Assembly (NCBI GenBank): GCA_013365365.1
Contig: JABVXU010000363.1
Coordinates: 1 to 55,562, forward strand
Length of the DNA: 55,562 bases
Source of the DNA: Cruorifilaria tuberocauda
Taxonomy: Eukaryota; Nematoda; Chromadorea; Rhabditida; Onchocercidae
Direction of reading: 5' to 3'
In this document: positions 38,501 to 52,049 of the stretch, piece by piece
Layout of the letters: each line of letters begins with the position of its first letter
Numbering within the stretch: position 1 is the first letter of the stretch
The notes under the pieces: generated by a model
What the model saw: the letters and a program-made list of their open reading frames with translations, nothing else
Database searches by the model: none
What the model was told of the DNA's origin: nothing
Made by a program: the position numbers and the translations under genes

Positions 38501-41500
38501 TCACAAAATAAATCATTATGAACCTGCAGAATGTATGGCAAATCCGAATGCTGAGCGCAATCATTGAACCAACAAGCCGAAATATTTTTTAATTCTGCTT
38601 TATCGTAGCCAATAGTATCGTCAGACAGAAAACCCAATAAAAGCATGACAACTCTTTAAAGAATTTAAATTACAATTGATTTTCAATCAATATCAATTAT
38701 GGGAAACCGAATACAGTTAATTAAAGAAGATTAAATAAATAATCTAAATCTATCAAACACTATCATGGTCTTTCTCTTCCCATATGTTTGCAGCTTAATG
38801 ATTAAATTTAACCCAGAACTCTATGTCTCAAGTTTAATAAAAAACTACAAAGTGCAATTGCCGACCTGTTGAACGGCTTAGATGATAGTCCAAGATACAG
38901 TTCCTCAGCTGCAGAAGGTCGATTTAATACCCACAAAGTTCGAAATTTTTTAGCAGCAGAGCAACTTATCTCCTGCAAAAACAAAGTATTATCATGTCTT
39001 TAATGCATTTACGATTTCTAAAATAAGGAAAGAAATTTGATAAAGCAATAAGTAAGACTCCGTACCCTATTTATGCTTGTAAGATTGTTAACTATCAAAT
39101 CTTCGACATCGCTACTGGGCTCCGAAGGCTTCCGTGAATGAAATAAACACAGTAATCGAGCAATTGTCGAATGATAATATGCCTTATCGTTTTGATCCAG
39201 GTATGACCAAAGAATCTTAGCAGCTTTCTAAAAATAGAAAGTGAAAAGTGGTAACTAAAATGTGAAGATTAAAATTCTTATAGATTAAGGAAATATGTTC
39301 CGAAACTTCATGATGATCGTCTAAAACTAATTAGATCTTGTAGTTTAATCGATTTGCTGTTCTAGTGATAATTCTTGCTTAAGAAATGAACTTTACCCTG
39401 AAAATTTCGTCATCATCCAAGCGTTTCAAATCCGCTTCAGAGATCAATGGTTTCAATAGGATAGTTGTCCTTCCTTTACTATCCCTGAAATTTTAAAACA
39501 TTATGTTACAGGTATTTTCACTCGATCCAATTAGATCGCAAAACAAAGCATCCAGGGTTGCGTACATATGGAGTGCATTTTTTCTAAAAATCAAAGTGAA
39601 AATTTTTTAAGGTTAAAAGAGCGAATATTTGGAATTACTTTTCATAGGATGCACATTAATATAAAATGAAGACAGGACATTGTAGTAAAAATCTGAAACA
39701 AATAGAACCAACCTCTTCTGACGCTGTAGCACAGCGGCATGTTGTTCAGCGACCGAAATACTCCTAGCATAGACGTAAGTTATTAAATCTAAAGCATTCG
39801 CACGAGCGAACATATCACTGACCCGGATTTCAACAGCATGATGATCTACTGTAAAAAAAGCAATTATTAAAGATGAGTCATAAATGAAATTGGGAATTAA
39901 ATCTAAATGCCAATATCTCTTAACTATAAGGAAGTTCTTTAATAATCTGAAACTCACAGCAAACAAAAAATTGAGATTAAATCAAATCGAAATCCTTAAA
40001 CCAAACTTCAAATGAAACTAAAAGGAATATAATGAAGAATATATAACAAATATGATATTAAAAAAAGGTCAACCATTAGAATTCATGGAAGCATCCCATT
40101 CGTCCAATGACAATATGCTCAATAAAGCGCTTAACCAAATTGGATAATTTGATACATGGCGTTCAAGATATCCCACACCTGGAATTATAATATGAACCAG
40201 TAAACATTTTGCTTTGATACTATCAATGGAAATGGATGACAATAAACTTTAGATTTAGTGAAGAACGTGAGAAAATTAAGTAAATGAGAGTTAATAAATA
40301 AAAGCATACTTTTCATTTCTTCCGCACCCAAATCATATAGAGGAAAATCGGCAAATTCTCGTATCAAGGTTGAAATAGCATAAAATGCTTGTAGACGCTC
40401 TATATCTCGTTCTTTACAATACCAATCACAGATCTGTGCAAGAAGTTGCTGACAACTACTTAAACAATTTTCTACTCTCCACTGTTCTGCAATATAATTA
40501 GTGAAGGTGACTGTTATTAAGTTTAAATTATTTAAACTCAATCTACTATCTGTAATTTTGAATTTTGATTTCAGATTTTGATGGATATAGCTGAAACGTC
40601 ATCCAAAGTTGAGTTCAACAATATGAAAATATTATTCATCCACCCTATGATATGCCAATTTTGAAGAAACCTTTAATTGCGCCTCCTTGTGTAGATTTCT
40701 CCACCGAATCAAGTTCATTATGGCGTACTATCTCGTATACTTCACCACGTTTTCGTGTGACGACTAAAATTTATAATAAGCAAATGGAAATTTAGTGTCA
40801 ATAGAATCAATAGAAATTTCATTATTTTTTAAAAAATCTAATAATCGAGAGACAAAAGAATTTAAAAAGTGCAAAACTAGCACATAAAATTTAATTTAGT
40901 TTTCAAGGATTCCTCAGAATTATAGGTATGAGAGCTTCTTATTGTTTGAGTATTTAGCTTCAGATTACACTTATGCCCTGGCCATCATCATTATCATTAA
41001 CTGGTTAATACTAAGCTTGTGTATTATTAATACAAATTTAAACATATTCCAGAAATTTTTTAGACATTCACCACTAACCTCCAGCTTCCATTACAATAGC
41101 ACCTTGATTTACTTCATTTAGCATTGCTTTCGCGACAATTAAGAGTCGGACAAGTAGCTGACCGTTTATCGTTGTAACATTCTTCTCAGCCACTGTTGTG
41201 AGGATCGATGACAATAACTGCGGTAAGTACCGCTCTCGGATATCGCCATGAGAATCCAGTTCTATTGTATTCAAGCAAAATAATACTATCTACAAATAAA
41301 TTTTACAACGAATGTCTTAATATCGGTTCAACCTTGTCAAAACTGCATGAAGTAACTGTTATCCCTCGTTTCGAATAAATGACCCTTTAAGAAATTTTTT
41401 TCGAACCTAGAACTTCTGTACTGTAAAATAATTACTAACTGCCAAATCATTATGCTATAATACTGGAGCTAATTTCGGTGAAGTATTTCATTCAAACATA

Positions 41501-44500
41501 AATAGTAGTAACAACTTTGAAAAAAATCAGAACCTGTGGAAAGTTTGCCAATTCATGATTGGTTCTTTGTTCTTCTTCTTCTTTTAACATTTTTACTTCA
41601 TTGGTTAACAAATGTGGATCTATTGCACCATTCTGTTGTTCATTTTGCTTTTGTTGTATTAACCTCAAAATGAATATCATGAATTCAGTTGCGTAATCTC
41701 GAATATCATTTAATGTGTTTTTCTATATTTTAAAGAATTTATTTATCAAACCATAACTTATGTAAATGAAGTCTATGGTTTACGCAACAATGAAGAATGT
41801 CTGTCCAGTGCAATAGCTGCTTATCGATATTACTATTAATTAAAAGATATAATAATATCGAAAGAAAAATGAGTTCAGTCACTCAGTAGTCTTAAATAAT
41901 CATTTGCAACATAAAAATCAATATATTCTCATCAGAAAAAATAAAACGTGGGTTTACAATTTCAGTTTTCGTTCAAGAAAATTCCAAATGAACCCAACGT
42001 CGAGCGAATTCATCAACAGATTTATTGTCTTTCTGAACTCCTCCAATCGTTTACTCTGAAAAGCAGATTGTCCACAGTTCTGGAAATCTTCGTATTAGCG
42101 TAATTCACCGAAAAAAACAATATAAAACCAATAATAATGTAAAACAATTGATAATAGGTAATGGACTAATAATAATGGAAATAATGTAGAAGATCACTGA
42201 CATTTAATACATAAATACCTGTTCGGCAGAAGAGTCTTCCGGTACTGACAGAATGCTTAATCGTGATTGCCGAGAAGTAATAGAGGATTTACTCGTAACA
42301 CTAAACCGTCGATTTTGTTCATTAATCGTTTCTATTGAAATTGATAATCTTTTTGTCCTACTTAATATTTTCTCATTCTGCAAAAATTATAGATTAAACT
42401 GACTTAAAGAAAATATTCAAAGTCCTTAATTTTAATTACTGTAAAGCTAAATTGAAGCCATAAGTGACAGAAATGATCTGGTTTATGCAGAATATTACCC
42501 ATACTACTTTATGGTACCATTTTAAAATCATGTCACTCTAACAAATCCGAATATCAAAATGTGAATGTTACCTCGACTAAAATTGATTCCAAACGTGTAT
42601 CATTTTTCGCAGCTGTTTCCAATAAAATCAGTAATGTTTCTTCAAGAAAAAGATAGCCTAATTCAGGTCGATCCATAAAATACAACAGCAAACGCGCAAC
42701 GCGCACTTCTGTGTACTGCATTTGATGTTCCTGAGACAAAAATAAATTTGGATCTATGAAAAATTGAAGCTTACTCTGACTCTAACATTTACAGAATTGA
42801 CAATTTGAAATTTTATAATCTACATTAACAGTGGATAAGACAGATATATCCTAAAAAAAATGAACAATATTTTAAGAGATAAAACTGACGATCGGCTCCA
42901 TCGTTTATAATGTTTAATACTAATCCTAAAAACCAATAAGAAGTGTTGATTTGCTACAGAGTTCAAGAATCGAAATACAAAACTCTAAATGACTCACCTT
43001 CGTGCCATCCCAAGAAGCAAGACCACTAGTTACTTCAACTGTATCTAATTTTAAGTATTCTTCGATAGCTTTCCTCGCAATAGGCAGAGCATAAGTGCTT
43101 AAAAAAACTTTGTTAAGTATACTCAATTTACTAAATGTGACCAAAACACACTTTCTACTTCTGATTCTAAATTTTGAATTAGCTCTCTCTATTCTAAATT
43201 TAAGCATCATATTTCCAATAACGAACAAAAAAAAGTGAATAAGAGCAGTGATACATGAAAAAAGTAGTATCAAGTTGTTCATCCACACCAGCAACAGGCA
43301 ATCCAGTAACAGCTGAATCACCAACACGATTCAATAACCACTGATACAAACGTCTATTTAAGCTCATATCCCTGCGAAGTACCAAAAATAGGCAACGTCT
43401 GAGGAGCTGAAAAAAAAGTATTAACAAACTTTTCTTTATGACTACGTATTTAACCAGCACTTATACAAGTATGATCTTCTAGCCATACTACCCTAGTGAA
43501 AGTGCTGCATGATTATAATATAATTAATGGCCAAATAAGATATAATATCTCAAACATACCTTTTATCAGCAAAATAGCTGGCATGATTGAATTTTGAATA
43601 AAATTCAAATACATAAAATACATTTTTCAATCACCTGAACAAAATCTTCCCTTACAAGATGATCGGAATTCAGTGGAAAAGCAGAAGACAGAAAATCCAA
43701 TAAATGACGCTGAACAAGTGTTGAGCCGCCATCATCTGCTGCTGCGCAAAGAGCCGCTATCTAAAAAAATTAATGTACGGAAAATTTTGAAATACAATAT
43801 TCCGTTCAAGAATTTTATTTCTTAAAATGTATAAAACATCAAATTTTAAAGATGAAGGAGGATACCATATGATCGATGTTATTTCCCATAATATACTCCT
43901 GATCATGCATACTTTTTCGACGGTTGAATTTTGCATTTACATACATCAGTGCTGGAAGACGAACGGTTGGTGAACCAAGGACTGCTTCCCAAAGACATGC
44001 AAAATACGCTTCCGAACCAACACTCTCTTCTACTCGATCCAAAAGAGAAAATGATCTAAATAAACAAAAGCAAGTATTAAGATATGAAAGTCAAAGAATT
44101 AATCAAAAAACTAACTTCCACCGCAAAAAAAAGAAAAACTAGCGAAAAATGATTTAGCAAACCTATCATAGAACTCTGTCCCTTCTTCAAGGCCCAGTAA
44201 GACACCGGCAATAAAACCAGGAAGTGCTGGCTTTAATTCAACACCCAGCGGAAGAAGATATTGTTCAAATATATTCAACAATTCTGATTTCACCTTAAAC
44301 ACATTAAAACTGTTAATTAGATTCAAAATTCTCAAAAACGAAGCTTAATCGTTCTTGAAATTTGAAATGATAGATATAATATTAAGATTCTACAATGGAT
44401 TCGCTCAATTAACCCCAACGTAATGGACAGAATAAATTGCATATCTAGCACATTATAAGATAAAAACTCATCAATGCAAATATTTAACATGAAGGGTAAA

Positions 44501-45311
44501 GTAACCTTTATTCCGCAGTGGTCCATTAGTGGGAAAAGTCCAACAGCAAAAAGATACAGCAAACGTGGAAGATCTTTTCGACCAAGGATATCAAAGAGCT
44601 GTCGGTAAGTTTCTAGTGCTTTCAAATGAACACCGTGTGGCAGGGCCGGATGTAAGCATTGTGAGAGGCGTTTTGCTACAGTCACTGGCTTCGGTATATC
44701 ACCAAATTTTGCATTTGCATGAAATACCTAAAGTTCAACAGATTAATATCATTAACAAAAAAATTCGAAAAACTTAATGATTTTAGTCATTTTCTTCGGG
44801 TCCCAATATCTATTGTATCTCACCATATAGAAATTGCTGCATAAAATAAAGAAGCTAATAAACTGGATAAGATTTTGCATGGCCTCTTCCCATTACTGAA
44901 ACTAAAACTCAACACTATGATTTTCTCAAGAAGCCTTGTATTTTGATATTCTAGACTTAATTAAATTTAAATTTAAGTGGGAGTAAAGAAGGAGAACGAT
45001 CAGTCAGAACGGTAACATAAATATGACCATATTTGAAAAAAGTCTTCTTTATCCGGAAGCATTATACTTAACCATACTTAACCAATAATCAAAAACTTTG
45101 CAATACAAAAAAACATCGTTGAAATTTGACTTACCCGACTAAGCTTTGCGAGAGCTGAGATCAAGTCGGCCCATTCATTGGTAGCTTCAAAAGCTTTTAA
45201 TGCCTTATCGACTGCCCCGACATAAGCCCGATATTTACTGTTGTTTATCAAAGAAGCTGCTTGCGCTGCGTTTGCAGCTGCATCTGTATATCCAACTAAC
45301 ACTGATGACAT
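26567..45311 (-). CDS. pad-1: DOP1/Dopey (C. elegans PAD-1) family trafficking protein, complete
   Basis: Fifty-one exons join without a phase break from the ATG at 45,311 to the TAA at 26,569-26,567: 7,509 nt, 2,502 aa, close to the roughly 2,400-2,500 aa I recall for worm and human members. Family hallmarks are present in order from the N-terminal Dopey domain ([56 protein letters not shown]) to the C-terminus ([49 protein letters not shown]). Known role: large peripheral membrane protein that works with MON2 and a P4-ATPase flippase in endosome-to-Golgi traffic and membrane asymmetry; worm pad-1 is essential for embryonic patterning. Weakest junctions: exons 23/24 (37643 to 37530, the only in-frame pairing I found) and a GTCATC donor at 30,006. 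Exon lists are in the three sub-entries. Confidence 0.95.
29235..29296. repeat. intronic (TATAGA)n / (GA)n microsatellite
   Basis: TATATATAGATATAGATATA is followed by a GA run, in the DOP1 intron between exons 29618-29509 and 29072-28957. It is one of few simple repeats within this gene. Confidence 0.85.
31791..31863 (-). pseudogene. decayed duplicate of part of a DOP1 exon
   Basis: This intronic stretch is nearly identical to 31981-32053, inside the DOP1 exon 32063-31917: AAAATGCTTGCTGATGATGC is shared exactly, and ATTGGTGAAAGCAAATCAAG differs by one base. The copy has at least one single-base insertion (GATGTATAAA against GATGATAAA), which breaks the reading frame, and several substitutions. 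It has no obvious splice sites of its own. It sits 190 bp from its source, downstream in the direction of transcription. Confidence 0.88.
35369..41079 (-). other. DOP1 exons 14-28: middle part
   Basis: Exons: 40763-40671, 40486-40310, 40178-40074, 39848-39713, 39484-39397, 39227-39066, 38972-38866, 38653-38524, 38184-38098, 37841-37643, 37530-37394, 36772-36558, 36301-36122, 36037-35834, 35564-35369. This is the less conserved central half. Recognisable are [48 protein letters not shown], and [20 protein letters not shown], which matches the DOP1 HHLLLYCQVYDSSRTL-type block. Exons around 36.1-37.5 kb encode Ser/Arg-rich, probably disordered sequence ([19 protein letters not shown]). The boundary between exons ending 37643 and starting 37530 is the least certain: another acceptor at 37,539-37,540 has the wrong phase for any donor I can see. 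Positions 41,079-40,764 are intron. Confidence 0.82.
41079..45311 (-). other. DOP1 exons 1-13: N-terminal Dopey domain
   Basis: Exons: 45311-45135, 44727-44506, 44293-44163, 44055-43866, 43760-43635, 43406-43255, 43097-42998, 42730-42572, 42377-42219, 42079-41958, 41832-41784, 41722-41534, 41289-41079. Residues 1 to 662. Conserved blocks: [77 protein letters not shown] ([20 protein letters not shown]). A 49-nt micro-exon (41832-41784) with a weak TTAATAG acceptor encodes [16 protein letters not shown] and is needed to keep the frame. The exon at 42377-42219 is Ser/Arg-rich ([20 protein letters not shown]), a likely disordered and phosphorylatable insert. Confidence 0.9.
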
Positions 45312-45321
45312 CTGCAAAAAC
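45312..45321 (-). promoter_or_regulatory. splice acceptor directly abutting the DOP1 start codon
   Basis: TTTTTGCAG ends immediately before the ATG. In nematodes this layout is typical of spliced-leader trans-splicing. A cis-spliced 5' UTR exon (candidate at 46,619-46,710) would give the same picture. The sequence alone does not decide between them. Confidence 0.55.
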
Positions 45322-46618
45322 AATACTCTAAGCAATTTTGGTAATTTCGGATAATTATTTATTGTTACTGAATATAAATGTGTATGTACAACTGTCAACT
45401 GGATTAATTACAAGCAAAAGGAATAAACAGTTCTTATATGGATATACTATTATTAATCTTAATCATCAATTCAAAACTCTCATCTTTCATTTTACAATTT
45501 CCCACAACGGTTCAATAATTTCACAATTAGTTTCGAATGAAAATGTTTTCCAATGGAATAAATATTTTAATTACTATTTAATTTATTTCATTACCTTGAT
45601 CATGATATTTTAAGCATAAAATTTCTAACACATTACAAAAATTTGTCATTGTTGAGAGTTTTCTGAGTGTGGAAACGTACGACCTTTAGCGACGGCCAAT
45701 CCTGCTTCTGTTTACACACTCAATTCCCAATGCTTCGTCTTTTGATAAAGGTTTTGGTTAACCGTTAAAATTTCAGATAAGAAAAATTATTTCCCATTAT
45801 TTACCCTACCGATTCTCACATGATTGTTTGTTAAGCGTTTGGTTATGAAACACCAATAATTAATTCATCTATTTCTCAAGGTAATGGAAGAGAAATCTTC
45901 CAGAACAGTAAACAAAAACTGAAAAATAAAAAAAAAAGCACAAAAAGCGTTAAAGCAAGCCGGATAAGGAAATCTCATCAATAAAATCACTGCTGAAACG
46001 TGCTGAGAGACAAGGATGAGAACACAACGTTGTCACGGGATATAGGCAAATAACAACATTTCTTAATTGATTTTTGAAGAGATGCAACAAAGATATCAAT
46101 ATCCGTATTGATCTTTCATTTTTCTTCCAACTATAACTATTTCCTCTTTTTACAAAGCGATATGCATGAAGCTTTTTTAAAATTATAATATAACAGTTAA
46201 TTCTCCAACTGAAATAAAAATATCCGATTTATGCTACAATTTGGCAGTATTTTCGTTGTATATTATGAGATAAGTCGAAATACTCACTCTTCCGGATAAC
46301 TACACCGATTGAGAAGTATCTTTGAAATTTCTCTATCCGTCTTCCCATACACTAATTATTTCATGTTGCAATAAATTTTAAACAGATATTTGTCATGAAC
46401 TTTTATTAGCTAATAGGAAGAAAAAAAAATCCGCTTATATATATATATATAATGTTCAAGGTATTTAATTCTCAAAGGAAGTGAAATCACTTTGATCATG
46501 CAATAACGAAACAAGTAAAAAGCGTAAATTAAAGAAGGAAAGAAGTACAAGGATCACAACAGGATATGCATAAAGCAAATGATATTGATCAAAGAAAATG
46601 AAAAAAAAAAAAGCATAC

Positions 46619-46710
46619 CTCCTTTTGAGCCAAAGCTCTTCGACGATACAACGGAAACCGTGACCGTTTGGTTCTTACTCTTGAGGATGGCGGAATGATT
46701 CAAATATATA
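46619..46710 (-). other. possible exon (5' UTR of DOP1 or part of an unknown gene)
   Basis: The segment is bounded by TTTTCAG (acceptor) and GGAG|GTATGC (donor) and is richer in G/C than its flanks. One frame is open throughout (IYLNHSAILKSKN...SVVSSKSFGSKGG) but matches no family I know. Joining it to the acceptor at 45,312 would put that frame out of register with the DOP1 ATG, so if it belongs to DOP1 it is untranslated leader. Confidence 0.35.
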
Positions 46711-48044
46711 CTGAAAATTAAAATGAATACAAATATCCAACTTAATCTAAAATTTTTTTCATTCTCGAAATCAAGCAGTGAAAGACATAACACTCATTGT
46801 CCAGTCCTTTAATCAAATAACATAATTATGTGTCTACCGAAACAATTAATGCTATATTTCATATCATTATTCTATGCTGTTATATTATAATGGAAAATCT
46901 TATCAAGTTTTATTATCTTTTCCGTTATATTTCTCTTTTTTTCATCAATTCACTAAATGAGAATGATCATTTGCATATGTTTGCAAGATTTAGTTCGTTC
47001 ATGCAGAATTTCTCTTTCATAATTCCATACTTTCTCCACATGCATTTCCCATTTACATCAATTCTCAATTCTTCTTTAAGGTTGTTTAACCGTATAGGTA
47101 AAGGTTAAATATTATCGGAATTAATATTTGAAAATACCTACATAGCAATAAACTCTACGAAAAGACTAGCAAAATAACTTCTGTGTCTTTTAATTTTGTA
47201 ATTCAGACATAAATTATTTAGATTTTTGTCACTTTAGGAAAATTTCAATAATTTAGTTATCAAAATCTTTCCGGAAATTCAAAAATTTTTCAAAACCTTT
47301 ACTTTATACTAAAAGCAAAAATACTTATTTAATTAAAACTGTCATCTGTTTGGAATGTTTGATAGTTATCTTCCGAAACAAAATAATCCAGATCAGGTAA
47401 AAAAATCATAGGAATTGTAACATCATAAATATCTTCTAATCTCTTCTATGATTATCAAATTAGTTCAAAAAAAACTTGTCTCACGAGCAAATGAATTACT
47501 CAAATGAACACGGAACATTTGTAAGATTTGCAAACGAATGCATATAACAGTAAAATTCTCGGAACAGAAGAAGGCTTTATTAAATTTTAAAAATATGCAA
47601 TGATATTGATTTCCAATTTTACAGCTACAATTTATCCATTTAATTACTTTCAATCAATTCCTATTAACATTTTGTGCATTTAGAAAGCGATTAATTTTTG
47701 AAATCAAAGAAAACATAGAGGATTCTTCAAAATATTTTATTCTAAAAAAACTTACTGTAATAAAGTTCTTCTGTAATTAACTTATTTACCGTTCATTTGT
47801 AAAGTAAATTGAATAATTTCAAACAAAACAAAATATCCTCTAAAGAAGTGAAAGAAAAAAAAAATAATATCGATGAAAATAATCCTTCTGCCTGGAAACA
47901 ACATTTTTCATCAACAACTATATCACGAACTGTCTGACGGTCTGTTAAAAACATTAGAAACCGTGAGACGTGTTTGCTCTGTTATTTCATAGCATTCTTA
48001 AACTCATTCATCTTTCTCTCTCTCTCATCTTGTAAATTGATCTA

Positions 48045-48125
48045 TCTGTCGATCCTTCCAATCGATCGATCCATCGATCTTTCCATCGATCGATTGATCC
48101 ATTGATTTTTCTATCCTCTATCTAT
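48045..48125. repeat. GATC/ATCGATCC tetranucleotide-like repeat
   Basis: GATCCTTCCAATCGATCGAT and CCATCGATCTTTCCATCGAT repeat with slippage. The tract is simple and partly self-complementary. Confidence 0.75.
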
Positions 48126-51100
48126 CTTTCAATCACTTATATTATAACCTGAAAATGATACTATTCCGTCTCTACCGTTCTCTAATGAATCTCTTAATTG
48201 AAACGGAAATTAACTTTCAACTTAAATTTTTTAACTTACTAATTTACTTTTTGATTTTATTGCTGAAAGATTTTCTTGTCTTTTATTAAAATGCCAATAA
48301 TATTTTCGTATTAAATTAATTGGAAATAAATTTGAAAAAAAAAAAGAAAAGTGAACTAATTTTTTCGTGGTAATTAACTTTTTTTTATTATTATAATTTA
48401 ACTTTTAATTTAATTTTTATTATTATAATCAATTTTATTATAATTTAACTAATTGATTTTTCGCAAGATAAATTGTCTTGTCTTGTTGAATTTAATCATT
48501 TCCTATCGTAGAGAATAATCAATTATCGATTTTAGTATTATTTGCAAAAAAATAAATCTTCTCTGATTTCATTAAGTTTCTGTATTTTAAAATTTAGTTC
48601 ATTTTTTTCCTTTTGGTCTCGAAGTTTCTTCTTTTTAGAAAAAAATTTCTGGAATTTTTTTTTTGAATGTTATCATGGATTATTAATGTTTACAAAAGAT
48701 CGTAAGCATATGTTCGGTTCTTAATTAAAACAGAATTAAACATTTCAAACTATAATTGAATTTATATGGAAAAATTTTAATCGTCAAGAAAACAGGTACG
48801 ATAAGAAGAAGAATGTTAACTGATACTTAGATAAATCTAATTTTGATATGGATAATTTAGAATGAAAATACCTTTATTGTATAAATAGTTTTTGTTTTCC
48901 TCTCTTATTTTGGTTATTATTGATTAACAAATTTTTAATTTCACAAAGTGAAATAAAGTAAATTCCATTATCGAAATTTATTTTACCTTATACAATAAGA
49001 AAGTTTTACATTTCAAATTAGAGTATTGTTCTTCTTGGTGATTAATATTGATGATTGATGATGATTAATTGATAAATGATTAGAAAAGAAGACATTTTAA
49101 TGAATAACATTGGAAAATTTTTAATAATTGAATAGCGTTTATCAACAAGGTTGACATGAAATGATGAAATGTGATTGATAACTCTCTGAAAGAGGAGAAA
49201 TGATGAATCAGTGATAATTATTGTTTTTCTAAGTAATTCATAGTAAAAATGAAATGAAAGGAAGGAAGTGAGAGGATGAACGGAAGAAATTGTTCACGTT
49301 GTCATCCGGTTGAAATAAAAAAAAAAGTTATTTTAAAAATGTATTAATTGGAAAAGGAAGGAAATTTTCGTTTTTTTTTTAAATTACAATTTGCTTTTTG
49401 AAAAGTGAAAAAAACGAAAAGAAGTGTTTTTATCAGATTTTTTTAAGGTTAATCTATTAATATTTCATAAATTTCCTTTTTTTTTTTATTTGAAAAAACA
49501 TTTCAATCATAGGTAAATGTTATAATGATAACTTAAGCTTTCGTTTTTACTTTTTCATTCTTCCAGGAAAAAATAAAAGAGTAAGGTAATTGGATTGATT
49601 ATGAATAAGAAATATAATTAATTCAAAATTATAATTAATTAAAAATTAGCAAATGAAAAAAAGAGAATAACTTTGAAAGTTGGAATTTCCTGAAAATAAT
49701 TTTTTGTTTGAAATTCTTGAAAGTAAAGTTTAAAATTCGGAAAAATAATTTTTTTTTTTATACCTACATTTCTAATTTATAAAAACTTGTCAGGTATGAA
49801 TAAATGAATGAAAGAACTAATCGTGAAAGTTGGTTATGAATAGTGGAATTTATTCAAAGACTGATATTCAAATATAATGAATAGTTGAGAGGTACTTCTT
49901 ATAATATACATGGAATAAATAATTTTAACCAATGTAAAATATTGCACGTTTTTCTTTATCGAAAAATATTTTAAAATTTAAATCTAAATTTCAAAATTAC
50001 ATTTATGATATTACCGATAATGTTTATAGAGGTATTGTGTTTGGAAAAAAAATTTTAGCTTTACAAAAAAAAAAAATAGAATTTCAAGATGCTAATATAA
50101 AGTTTCTGCGTCAAATTTAGCTATTTTATCCTATTAAACTATTTAAAATTTATTTTATCCTATTTTACTACCTTGATTTCGTATTAATTCATTTCAGTAT
50201 TTTAAACTATTAACTACACTACTGTGAAAACTGGTAGTTTGTAATTTATATCATCTAACTGCATTATCGTAAAATCGGAAATCCGATTATCTTATCAAAT
50301 TTTTGATATAGGTTAGATTAAAGATGAAATAAGTGGATTCAATAAATTGGAAAATCGTTTTAAATTCCAAAGAATAAAAAATCGTAAAAATGAATTTAAG
50401 TGAACGCTTTTTTTTTTTAAATGTTTCCATGGAATCTCATTTAAAATAAAATGAAATCGCCATTCTATGATATTTAAATGTAATGAAATGAAAAAAAATA
50501 TATATATATATATATAAAAAAGAGGAAAGGGTGCTTGTAAATTATTTGTCAATTATTATAAAAGAAAAATGTTTTTGGTAGAAAATTTAAATTTTAATAA
50601 TCGAAAAAAAAAATGAATAAAGATTTTAAATCTTTTCTTTTAATCAATATAAAATAATTAATTATAATAATTAATCTTTTTTAATCAATACTGAATAATT
50701 AATTGTAATTAACTTTTCTTCTAATCAATGTAAAATAAAGAATACAATATAAAGTAAACAATACAATGTGAAATAAACAAACGATGATTATACTTTTTAA
50801 CTTTAAAAAAAACAGAGGGAAGAAGTGAGAAATTTGAAATTAAAGTTAATATAATAACAAAAAGATAAAGATAATTTCATATTAATTTATTCGAATATTT
50901 CAAACTAATAAATTTTTCCTACTGAGAAAGCAGCTGATATATATTTGTATATATCATTGATATATATATATATATAGCTTGTTATGAGTTATTCGTGATG
51001 ATGTCATAGGAATACATTTCGATTATTACAACAAACTATCTAATATCAAATATTATTAAATTGAAATAAGATTTTATTGATAAACAAAAATTATTATTTT

Positions 51101-52049
51101 TTGAGAATTGAATTTGAAATTGAATTTTTAAGTGAAAGAAAATTATATCAAAATAGTTAAAAACAATTTTTTACCTTTCACCTACAATTGTAACTTTTTA
51201 CTACGAAAATGTTTTTGATCAAATTAATTACTATTGTAATTAATCGCTATATCATAACTAATAATTTGCGATTAGAAATTTCATGGAAAATATCTGATAA
51301 AAGTCAAAAGTTAACTGTCAAATATTTACACTCTTGTTTTGATGCGAAATTTTAATTTCAAAAAATCGATATTAAAAATTTTTCAATTAAGCAAAAAATG
51401 TTTCATCAAATTAAATTGTATTAAATGGCGCTAATTTGAAAATTTCGATAGAGAAGTACGGTAAGAATCGAATCAGGAAATACGGTTGATAATGTTTAAT
51501 TAAATTTTACCTATCAGTAATATAGAATTGAAACATGGCTAATATATATCATTTATCCGGTATGATTATTATGCATTTCCGTTAATTCTTACGATAGGTT
51601 CCAATATTATCCGGATCATCCGGATAAGACAAACCAGATATTACCGTTTCTAATCTATCAATGATATCAAGCTATGAGATTAACTGCTAAATCATTCCGT
51701 CTAATCATCCATTTACTAATTAATTGATGAGAAGCGAAAAAAAAAAGAATAGGAAATTGAAATTTAACAAATCTCATATATTATCCAAATGCATACTTCG
51801 GCGAATTTCCAAGGTAAATTATGAAAATTCGTAAATGCTCAGATTTCGTCTAGTAAGCTCGATTATTTTAATAATTAAAATTGAGAATTGAATTTGAAAT
51901 TGAATTTCTAAGAGAAAGTAGATAACAAGGTGGTGAGTCATTGCGTTTAATATGAAACTGAAATATCAAATTGATGGAGTAATAAATGAATGCATATTTC
52001 GTAAAGGGAAATTTTCATCCGAAATTATTTTTCCATAGAGAAAACCTGA

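Noticed and set aside
47880..48000. Possible minus-strand exon (RQTVRDIVVDEKCCFQ)
   Set aside because: Short, no clear donor, no family match and no neighbouring exon in frame; chance cannot be excluded.
51550..51660. Palindromic TTATCCGGATCATCCGGATAA as a transposon end or operator
   Set aside because: It is a single short inverted repeat with no second copy, no target-site duplication and no nearby open frame.
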